NCBI GenBank assembly: GCA_030248065.1
Contig: JASAMV010006845.1
Location: 19,986 to 83,985, forward strand
From: Rhynchonema sp. JSB1_4
Lineage: Eukaryota; Nematoda; Chromadorea; Monhysterida; Xyalidae
Length of the DNA: 64,000 nucleotides
Reading direction: 5' to 3'
Shown: positions 27,401 through 39,400 of the stretch, piece by piece
Layout of the letters: each line of letters starts with the position of its first letter
Position numbering within the stretch: position 1 is the stretch's first letter
Notes under the pieces: generated by a model
Database searches by the model: none
What the model saw: the letters and a program-made list of their open reading frames with translations, nothing else
What the model was told of the DNA's origin: nothing
Position numbers and translations under genes: made by a program

Positions 27401-30400
27401 GATAGAACTCGGAATCGTCATAGTTTGTTTGGTTATGGAAGATTCCAGTTTGATTCTGCGGATTGCGGAAGTGGAAATATACTTTGAGAGTGTCAGGCCC
27501 TGCAAGAAAAAAAGTATCATCATAAGCGCGCTCGCATAAACTGTTTTATCGAAGATTTACATGATCGGTACGGCTCGTGCAATGTGATGTTGGTGATCTC
27601 CATGAGGAACGCCACATAGTTGTAATCGAATGTTGGCGTAACATTGAGATATTCACGTATTGTGATTTCGTAGGGAAACTTCACTGGTGTGTAGGTCTTT
27701 TCCGAATGCACGTCAATGATATCAACGTGGTGGCTGATTTGTGATCGATTCGCCTGTATTTACAACAAAGATTTTGCTGGGTTTGACGAAGAATGCAAGT
27801 GTTAGGTGACACTAAGTGTACTAACATTCTTGTCTCCAAAGGTTATATTTTCAAATGGAACGATTTGTTTTTCTTTTTGTTGAAGCGCGTCATCAAATTC
27901 CAGTTTGAAATACCGCACATCAGACGTTCCGGCTCGCACAACTTAAAAGTACACTCTTCATTTCAATAGTATTTTTTTCATCTGATCTACTTCAAATCAA
28001 TACGTACGTGTTCGCTCACACACATAGTACGCTTGAGCAGGCGAAGTCGGTCCGACCGTTACGTCCCAGGCATACCTTGCCTGCACTACGTTTATTGATG
28101 CTCCTCCACCACCGTTCCAAATATTGGAACTGTAAGCCAGTTTTTTGTTCTGCCTGATGACGTTACTCCATGTAAAAACATTTTGTGAAGGGAAGCTCAA
28201 ATGTCGCCTTTTGTGTTCATAATCTCAAAAGCTGAAAAGTTGAACTTATTGTTTGAAAAACGCACTTGTCAGCTATGGAGCTGTTTACAAAGTCCAGTGC
28301 TGCCGTTATGAACTCCGCATCACTGGTTGTCAATGTAGCTAACGTGCTGTCCCTGGCTGCACAGTCCGATGCAGCATCTGTTTCATTCTTTTGCTCTGCA
28401 CTGAAGTAGTATTCCTTCAAGCCGTAATGGTGCCACCAGCCGCGACACTCATTCTCAACTAAAATGATTTGAGGTTATTTTTGTGGAAGTCGCTATGGAA
28501 ATGGTGGAGCTGGTGATCCTTACCGGCGTCAAAATGTGATGCTAGATACAGACGAAACATTGCGTCAGTTGCTACAACCGGTTGAATGTCAATCCAGGGC
28601 TGGGCCCAGTTTGCGCGTGGCCAGAAGGTGCTGGATGCATTCTGATACGGGAAGAACATCTGCGTGATGTCGATGTCGGTCGGTCGGCAGATTACCAGAA
28701 TCTGTGACAAAAAATGATAGGTTTTTGTCGCCTTATTTTTGTCCCAATTCACTGGAGCATACCTGAGACTTGTTTGACCAGATCACATCCACCCCGTTCA
28801 TGAGCTCCACTTCGACTTGCCACTGACCGATTGTGTCCAGTTGGACCATCACCTGATGAAATACGTCAGGCTGCTCGACCGCATTGAAATCCTGGTACAC
28901 TTGTTGCGTTCCATTTGGACGGATGAAGTGGAAAATGATTCGTAGGGTGTTCGGCCCTGTAAACCAGCGTATTTATGTTCCGCATGTGAAAATACCTGTT
29001 CTGCAATCTTGTGGATCACGTACATTCATTGTAAGGCGGGAGCACGGACGCGTTGAGCATTTCATTCAAAAATGACACACGATTATGCTCAAGTGAAGGC
29101 TGTATGCTCAGGTTTTGTCGTGTGTACACGGTGTCAGTAGTGTTCAATTCATACAATGAACCAATTTTCTCGCTGTCCCAGATAGTAACTTTGTTAGCGA
29201 CTTCCGAACTGTTGGCCTGTAATATATACGTATGGTTGTCACGGGCACTCTATGCAGTTTTGTTCAATTGAACGATCAATCATACATTTGATTCTGGAAG
29301 TACGACGATCAACGGAGGTCGTCCTGATACCGTGGTGCTCATCGAGTCGTTGAACAGCAAGGTGAAATTGCGACCGCCGGCTTAAAAAACAAGCAACTAA
29401 GATAGGTTTTCAGGTTCCGGCAAATATTGCTTGACTTACCACTTCGCATGCAGATGTAGTGTGCCTGATCAGTAGCTGGTTTGACCGAACTGTGCACTCC
29501 ATATTCGTTGACTGTTGTCAAGTCAGCAGTCCAAGCTTCGGCACTAAATATAAATTTGTTGGCGCTTAGTGCCTCTATGCAGATTTGATGCACACATGTC
29601 TTATATTCAAGTATCGATCAACCTGTTCGGATAATGCGTTGTCGTGTTCCATCCGAACGTGTACTGCATGATTGTCTTGTAAAACTGCTCATTCTCATCA
29701 GTCACAGTTAGGTTTGCCAACGTTGCCAGTTTGTCAACACAAATGGCCTCTGATGTGGTGTGGTTAGCCATTGTAGTACTCACGAAGTATTCATTTCCGT
29801 CTGAGTACGAGTGCCACTTGCCAGTACAAGCTGTAATTATGGCAACCACTTGATCATCAATCGAAATGGCAGCTTATTTGATAGCAGTGTACCTGCAGTA
29901 TCGTTGTAGGTTGTGACCATGAATAGTTTAGCGTTTTCATTATGTAGCACCAGGGGTGTATTCAAAGTCCACCAGAATTGCCAGTTTCCACGCTGCCAGA
30001 ACGGTGATTGCACCGCGCTGTAGTTCCCGGCAAAGTAGGCTTGCGACACTTGGTGATTGACAGCTTTGCAGACAGCCCATATCTAAGAAAGTAAGGGTGA
30101 AATTTCGAGTTGGGCTCAAACGGCACAGTTTACCAGTGGTAAAAAACCAACCGTCACTGTGGATGACTTGATATGGCTCACTCCATTGTGCATTACCGTC
30201 CAAAAACTGTACTCCTCTGCATTGGTGTACACTTTTATTGGTTGTGTGCTGTTCACCCGATCTTCGAGAAAGTTTAGAGTGAGATTGTTGTATTCGAAAC
30301 GATACCAGTGTGGGTCGGTAACTGCAAAACGTTCATCTTGACAACTGGACTACAAACATTTGGTCATAAGTTCATCCTCACATGAGGCTGTGTCAAACGG

Positions 30401-33400
30401 TGGTTCGACCACAATGTAGAACTCATTGAATGTTTCTACAATGCCTTGGGTTGTCACGTTGGGTTGGACTGTGAGTAGTTCGCGTGTGTAGATTAACTGC
30501 GTGTCCGTAATCAGGTGCGTTAAAAGCACAGCCGTTTCGTCGAGAATAGTCACCGCGTACGCCAGCTCGGAACCCTTGGTGGGGTCCCACGTGGGCTGAA
30601 CATATACACGTATCGCATATGTATGTACATCGAAACGTGCTCATGTGTCATTTGTTTAGTATTTATCTTCCGAACTCACCACTTCGTCGTTCATTGTAGC
30701 CAACAGTGGACTCTGGCCAATGCTAACTGTCCTTGAAGTATCATTGAACGAAATGCTGTAGTTGTGGAAGGTATATTCTGAAAAGAAGAGGATACCGTGT
30801 ATACAGCTGACGAAATCAGTTGGTCATCGAGGCATATCCGGCAAAGGTTAGTGTTGCAATGCTAAAAAGACTGATGCTCAAACACCTTCGTTGTTACCTT
30901 GTCGTTCGCAGACATATTGGAACAGGTCGGTAACATTAGGCGAACTGAGATTGCGGAAAGCTGGGTTGAATGCAGCCGGTGTAACATTATCAGGTTCGTT
31001 GACCCAAGCGAACGAGCTAAATGGAAGGTTAGTCCATTGCCATAATACATTTTAGTCAGTTTTACGTTCTACCTTGAATTTCCATAGTGCTGTATTACAG
31101 TGGCAATAGCCTGCATTGTCGTATTATCGATGTTGTCCGTTCGTGCAACTTGTCCATTATAAATGCCGCAAGCGGTGACGGCGTTTGCGTATGTGTCCGC
31201 AGATTGACTCACGAAGTACTCCTTGTTTCCTGCTTGGACCCACCAACCACTACATCGTGAACCGTTAACTGAAAAGGTCAATATTTGATGGTAAATGGCA
31301 GTTGTGTCTTCTTAACTCTCAAAATGGGCGCTGCTTACCATCATTGTAATGTGCAGCAATAAAGAATTTGGCTTCATGCTTTGCTGCAAACGTGTAGTTC
31401 GGCGGATTCACCAGATCGTATCGCCAACTTGCATCTCTCCAGTCGCTGTCATTGCCGTTGTACGGGTAGTAGATTGCGGCCAAATCCAGGTTATCAGGCA
31501 TGCATTTGATGTCAATCTACTTGGACAATCTAGTTTGTGCTTTTGTTTATCAGTGTGTAAAGGCTGGGCCAAAATACACGCACCAATTGCCATGTTTTGA
31601 TGGTTGTGTATCGGTCAGTGACCGTCAGTGTAACATTGTATACTCCTGGCTGCGCATACTGGTGAAAATGCTTTGGCACAGTTCCGTTGTAAGTAGAATT
31701 GTCTGCCCAATCGATATAGTAAATAAGCTGTTCACGGTGGTTCCACAGATCTATTCGTTCTCCGTCAGCTGCAAATCAGGATTAACACAACCGTGTTCAA
31801 GAATAAGCTTTCCACGGTTGATAAACTGTTCTCGAAAATGACGACGAACTTCTGTTCAGAACATCAAGTATTGTGAAGTTGTAATTCGTTTGAGTCAAAC
31901 CCATGTTCGGCCAGGATATTTCTAATGTCGATTCATTTAATGGTGCAATGATGATTATCTGAAATAATATGCCTTTCGTTTATGTTATATGCTGGTGTAT
32001 ATAAATCTTGATAAAATGGAAAGGAATCCTCACATAAGTCAGGTTGTAGTAATAGCTTGTTCCGAAAATATTAGTGAATACAGCGCCGACGCTCTTGTCG
32101 CCCGTCGTGTGCAAAGTGATGTTTTTGATAGGAAAGTTGTAGTATGACTCGTTCCACGATCCCTCGTCAATCAACAAGCTTAAGTCAGTGCCCATGCATG
32201 CTGAAGTTTGTATAATGCACAGCTATAGCTCCGTCGTAATGTTATTTGCGGTTTTTGTATCAGCATACCTACCTCTCAAATCATTCGGTAATAGCTCCGG
32301 AGTTGAGTTCATTCTGACTTCCACCACTGTGCCTTGAAGATAGGTTCGATCGTAAAAGAAGCCCGGTGGATCCCATGTCAACGTGATGTTTGTGTCAGCC
32401 AGCACTGGATCAAAGTATTCCCAGTGATATTTCTCTTCAATATGAGGAAAATACGGAGACCAGGCAACAAGTGCGACCGTTGTATTCATCGCGTCATCGA
32501 ATGACTGGAATGCGAGTTGTTGCAAATGCCGGTTTGTTTATAGTTTGCAGTTATTCGCTACTTATTTTTTTGTAAAACATCCTCACGTCCACTAACCACG
32601 AAGTCGTGCGTAAAGTTCTGGTAAACGTCGTAAATGTCATCAAGCGTTATGTTATGCCACTCTCCGCCGATATTAACCTCGTACATTCGCACAGCTCCTG
32701 CAATTCCATGAACTTATGTCAGACAATGCAGGGCATGGATACAAGCAATCGTGTCCCACCTGACTCAATTGTAATGTAGAAGTTAGTTTCCCGTCCTCGT
32801 GGAACGACCGGCAGCTTGCATTCACCAGTTGGATCTGGTGGGCCTAAAGGCCTGACGCGTGTTCCGTTCGTCAGCAATATCCAGGTTGACATGTTCAGGC
32901 CTTCGATGAATTCACCAAACGTTATCTGTAACTTATCGTATGTTGAATGCAGTCCAAAAGCACATAATCTTATGTTTTCAATCACTTTTATTTCTGAGCC
33001 TTAAGATCTGAAAAAAATCGACACGAGTTGTCTGCATTTAGCTGCCGCCATAAGGACGTTCATCATTGCTATGGAGGTATCGCTGTTGTTTTCTTGCAAC
33101 TTACCGAGTAATTTGCCATTGTATTCGTCCAGTAACCAAAACAGTTCCAATATGTCAACGTTACATTGTACCGCCCGGGATTGTAAGCGGTAATATTGAC
33201 TCGGCCTTCTGGACCGACCATTGCTGTGTGATTTCCAATGTCAACACGCAACTGGCCACCGCAGCAGCCTTAAAATTGATGACGCATCGAAAATCATTCA
33301 TCGAAATGCGATGAAAATCAATCAAACCTTCAAGATCCACCGGTCGTAGTGCCGGCGTTCCAGCGAAAACGTCGATGATCACGTCCGTGTATGGCGGCAC

Positions 33401-36400
33401 AACGTCAGACGGCGTCAATACTGCTGTCAAAAACGGATCTGTACCCCGCACTGCCGTAACGTTGTGAATGATTGAATGGTTGCCGGCAAACTCATACAAG
33501 GGCTCGACGTAGGTGTGCAGAGTTGTGTAGTTATATGCCTAAGCATTGAAACCATTTGAGTCAAACTCGTAGTTTTCCAAAGTTTTTGAGTGCTTGTGAT
33601 TTGCTCACTTCGAAGTTTGTTAGCATGGATTTGTTGAACGAAGACCAATCGTTTGTATCGGTTGTGTTGAAGAAGAACTGATCGGGAACGATTTCCAGCA
33701 TGTATATTTGCGGTATACCTGAGTAAAGACACACTTTATGGCAATCATGACTTTGGCAGCGACTTGTTGCCCCACGTCCACGTAACTACCTCCAACTGTT
33801 TCCAGTTTGATAGTATTATTTATGGCTCGTGGCACCACCCATCCACAAGTGCCGTCATCTAATGTCCACACAGCCTCATGTAACGTCATGTTGTCCAAAG
33901 TTGCTGTGATTGATATGTTATAGTCGAAGAGTGGTCGTACAACGTGCAACTGAAAATCGCGTTGATTAAATGAAGTAAAGTTTTTGCTGTTAATGACAGA
34001 TCACTCGTGAACAGTAGCAGTCAACATACCGTCCAGTTGAAATCGTGAAGAATGTCCCCATAGACGTTGGTGAATGTGACATTGCCCACATAGAAACCAG
34101 CAGTGTCAAACTGCATGTTCTCGAAGGTCCATGGTGTCAGACTGGTGTTCAGGATGTAGTTTTCCAGATGAATTCTGATTTCTGCTCGACTACAGTCTGC
34201 AAAAATATCGTTCTTTCCTACAAATGTTTTTTGATAATCAGATTCCGCAGAAAACTACAGCTAATTATTTTGCGGTTGTCACAAATAGTTCCAATTCATT
34301 CATTTTATGTCGTCATCGTCACGTCTTTTTTAATCGAGATTCGGTGCTCTTCAAGATATAAAAAGGTTGGTATTGTTCTTCTTGGTATTGTTGTTGTGCT
34401 TGCGTGCTCGAGATATAAAAAGTCAGTCATGCGTCCCGGTTTAATGAAAATTGGCAATGCAAAATTGGCAAGATACAATACTATACGCTTTCCAGCATCT
34501 GACCATCGATTCCCAATCCGCCCAAGAGGGCTTCGGGCTCGAGTGTAACGGTGACATTGATGGACTCTCCCTCGTAGATCTGCGTTCTTGTCGGCACAAT
34601 GTGTATCAACGGATCTATCAGTATGGCATGATACTGCTTGGATAAGGCCAATGGCGATACAACGGATGGATAAAACGGCCACACGGTGGCGGCGAACACC
34701 GTTTCGTTGTTAGTGGGCTGAAAATGCCAGCAATTCACAAACTCTTAGCATCAGAGCCCAGATGGACCGGTTTATCACGAGAAGTTATAACGTACGGTGT
34801 ATCGTGGTAACACAAATGTCGCGTTGTACTCAGTAGTCGAAATGTTGTAGGTTACTCCGTCGTAAAAAAGGCTGAACTCGATCGGGATACCTGCGAACGA
34901 GAAAATCATTTTTGTTTTGCATTGATTTTTTAAGTTTCACGACGCTTTCTCGAGAATGTATGTACCTGTCGTCACTCCCATTTCAACAGTGTTGTTTGCG
35001 TCGATAGCAAATATTGACCCACATTGCGCGGTTATTGCCGGATCAGGGTAAACTATTGTTCCATTTGTTAAGGAGTACTCAAGTATTGTCGCCGTGAAGT
35101 TTGCTAGATGGTCGACGACATGCAGCTGATAGAAAAGGAATTGTGATAAAAAAGAGATCTTCCTTTTATGTGGCTCCTAATCATCAACTAACACATTCAT
35201 CAATTGAAAAGTTTTGGTGTCCGAGAACATTCGTGAACATGATCGAGGAGCAGTAGTTTCCGGCAACGTTAAACACGTTGTTCGACCACAGTAGTTCTTC
35301 ACCAGTTGGAGCAGTCAAAGATTTGACCTCAATTTCAAAGCGAACTTCGCCGATCGTGCAGTCTGCAAAAGCACTGTAGGTTTAGTTTCGAGCTGTTCAA
35401 GCAGCTGTTCAAACCTGGTACTCACTTGTCACATTTTCTGTCATTGGAGCAGGCAACGGAATGACTGTGATGTCAATCGCGTCTCCGGTTGCAATCAAAT
35501 ACGCCGAAAATGTCACATTAAAATTTGGTCGAAGCAGAATCGGACTGAAGTCGTAGGTCTTTGTGACAGGAAACATGACAGTTGGATATTGCGGATAGGC
35601 AGTAACCGATATTGACGTTATGTTCTCAGAGAGCTGAAATTGATGGTAGGGCTCAAGCGCGTTAATGTTGCCTTGTTCGTCTGTATTTTAACATTCCACT
35701 GACCGTGTAATGCGGAAGCAGAATTACACTGTCCGACGAGTAGTTGTACATGACACCGTCGTATACAAGCGAATATTCCTTCAAGTGGCCTGAAATTGCT
35801 TATACCTTTAAAGAACATCGTTGTATTCAAATGAGATGTTAAGGGCGAGCTCAAATTTGGTGATCTTATCAGTCCAGTCCTGTCTTATCTGACCGATTGA
35901 TGTGATCGGTCCTGTCTTGCAAGAACTATCTATCGGACCGACTTATCACATTAATCGCTTCGGTCCTGCTCTGTAAAACACATTGAGCCACAGTCGCGCT
36001 AAACATTTTTATACGTGTAATACACCACTGCTTGTAATATCGCACAGCTGGCCATGTTTTCTATATTAGTGTGTTGTAGACTGTTGCGTGCACTAGTTGC
36101 TCACTGTGTCTTACACAGTTGCACAGGACGCAGCCATAGAACATGGCCAGATGGGCGATGTTACAAGCATTGGTGTGTTTTTTAAAACAATTTTTGGCGG
36201 CTGCAATGGCTAACTCAATTGGACTTGCAGAGCAGAATCGGACCCTTAAAGTGATCGGTCTTGAAAGGCACAACCGATCGACCGGTCTTGCATAACAGGA
36301 CCGAAATCATTAATGCGATTGTCCTTCCAAGACGAGACCGATTAATGTGGTCCATTTGCAAGAAAAGACGAACTGCACCGATCACCATGTTTGATTGTGC

Positions 36401-39400
36401 CCTATATGATGAGGCGCTTGCCAGTATCATGTGTGAGGTTAAGGGTGTTGTTGGAATCGAGGCCGATTAACAGATCGCAGTCGTGGGACCACGTCGGCGG
36501 TAAGATTGGCGAGCCGCCGAGATTGAATTCAGGATCATACTGCACGGCGCCCAAACTGATTGCATCAAGTTGATCCACAACCAGTATCTGCAATGCTTAT
36601 ACTAATTTCGTTTTGTCTCGTTGTACTTTTCATAGTTATAACCACAAGGCATATGCGCAACATCAATATAATCATTGATAAAATGGATCGCATAACCTTA
36701 TACTAGCAATAAAATGTTTGTGATTATGGTGTCTGTGTATAGCATCTGTGCAATACTGGGTATGTTGATTTCCAGCAGGTTGCAATTATGAAACTTTAAC
36801 GCACCGAAATAATATTTGGGTGAACTCTGCGGCCCATCACGTTGCTATGCATTATCGTGGGAGTGTAGTTTCCAGCAACACCAATGGTGAAACACGGGGT
36901 TTTGGTCGTGACGTTCTCTCGTAAGATTCCGCCAAAATCAAATTCAATAAAGTCGTTTGAACAAGCTGAAATGCGTTTTGTTTTCTGCGCCTTCGCATAA
37001 TAAGTGAACAAGTACGCCTTACGTCCAAAGGCATGTGGCGACCAGTCTGGTGACGACAGTATTTCAAAGCAGACTGTGTCGTTGACGGCATACACCGTGC
37101 TGTTTGTCGACAAGGTCAGAATCGGATGCACAGGTGCGACTGTGAATGTCAACGTCGCCGACCATTCTTCCAGATACGGTGAAACCGGATGAGCTGTGAT
37201 TGACATTTGAGCGCTGGTCAGATTGCCCTGTAAAAATCCATGTTTGCTGTTTTCTGTCTCTTGTTTAAAAGTAAAACAGGTTCGCACCGTGTAAGGTGGC
37301 AAAACCAAGTGGGTCATATTGTCGCCTGTTGGAACGGTTGCATTGTACTCCATGACATCAAATAGCACCGTGTACACAGAAGGGTAGCCTTAAAACCAGC
37401 AATATACCTATTTCACATTTGTTGACATTGGTGTCATGACTACCTTGATTTTGATTAAATCATGGCAACCATGATGTCATCACTACAGTGATGTTGCCTA
37501 CCTTCTTCAACAGACAGTTGAATTGTATTGTTTGCATCATTTGCGACAACAAAGTCACCACAACTTGCGTTGGTGAGTGACACGGCAGAGACTGTTGTGA
37601 TGTTTGAGAGACCGTAATGAATGATGATCATTGTTGCGTTCACTGGTTCCGCTCCGATGATGAACTAAAATTTTTGGTTAACTTTCTTTTAATGTGTCTA
37701 TGTAGTTGGTCGGACACTCTTTTTTGATCGTACTTGGAATGGTGTAGCGACGACGGTGCAGCCGAAAATGTTGCACACAGATATGGACACTGGATAAACA
37801 CCATTTGCTGTGAACGATATGTTGAGTCCAAATTCCGTAAGTCCCATGTTGACGCTTTCCGTCACATCAAGATCCCATACTTCCGACGAGCATTCTGAAC
37901 GTAAACAGATGCTTTGCAAATCCGACAGTCAATCTTTTCGTAAACAACAACGGCAACTTACGATCCAAAGCCCATGGGGTTATGGGATCGGTAATCAAAT
38001 CCACCCAAATGATGTCCCCAATTTCGTGGTATTCAGTAGTTGTATTGATGCTCAGGCCGGTGTACCGAACGTACGTTGGAATGACTTTCCTTGTCTGAGA
38101 GAGTGATTCGTCGCCGCCAAACCCAATTGCTTCGACAGTCAGATAGTGGACGGACAAATTTGTATTCTAAAACATTCAGATCCAATCATTTTTTGTTTGC
38201 TGATTGTCTCAAGATTATTATTATTTCAAGAAGCATGTCTGCGGAATATTATTGGGGATTATTATTGTAAAGAATATTACAACATTATTATTATTATATT
38301 ATATATGCATATATAATATATATTATATATATTAATTAATATATATGTATATATATATATATATATTAATTAGTATATTAATTGTTATATATTATTGTAA
38401 GGAATATTGTCTGAGGAATATTATTGTGAAATGCACATTTGCCAGACGTCTTAAGAACACTAATGCAAAAAGTATATTCTTTCTTAGCTGTGCATCGACG
38501 AACCATTGACGTGCATGACAGTGCTTACCGAGTGACCAGGTAGTTCGAATATGACTGTCAAATTCAGTGGATCAGCTGCTGTGATTGAAGTTTGTTCGCC
38601 GTCGTAATTGATGGCCCAGCTCTCCAGTAATCCTAGAATCAGAATAATGTGCGTTTGGTCACGGATTGCAATATCTGGTGGCAGGAAGTGGTAGGTATAC
38701 TGTATACCCCCAAACAGGTCGGCCTGGAACGTGATATTTGCATCCACCGGCACGGGCCATCCGCAAGTTGCGGCAACGTCGGCCGGGTATGGTAGCGAGC
38801 TTCCATTTGCAAAGTGTACTAGCAATGGCGTAACTGTCAGGTTGACAAGTGGAGCAGAGACGCTGATCTGCATGGAGTGATAATCGATCACCTGTTTGAC
38901 AACTGATTTGCTGGTAACAGAGCCGCTTATGGAGTAATTAAACCAACCGTTATGTTGGGGTAGACAAAGATAGTCCGTAGCGCATTGAAGAACTTTATCG
39001 TAGGCACGTATTGTGCTCCAACCACAGTGAGGGTAGCCAAAAATGTCAAGTCCGTCAGGTCAGTATATACTACTTCCTCCATGTCGATGTCCCAATGACC
39101 AAGTGTGCACGCTGTAAAGCAGTGTGGGTAACTGATTGTCGCTCTCGCTCACTACATTACAATTCCACCCAGCTCACCAGTGAAATCATCTGCCGAGAGA
39201 TCATAGTTCAGTGCCTTTAACGTGACGTTAAACGGTTCGTTTGCGTACACAGTCGTTTTTTCTACTTCAAATGTCAGTATCGGCTGCACGATGATGGGCG
39301 TGTAGACAACGGATGTGGCCCCTGTTGAGCTTGTAGATGTAGTACCTTTGTTAGTTGCTGCCATCGTTGTCAGTGTGTCATTGCCCTATAATTTATTTGT

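Noticed and set aside
35838..36445. GTTAAGGG on both sides as an 8-base target duplication
   Set aside because: One copy falls in sequence that aligns with paralogous coding exons without any insertion, and the intervening ends are not inverted repeats.
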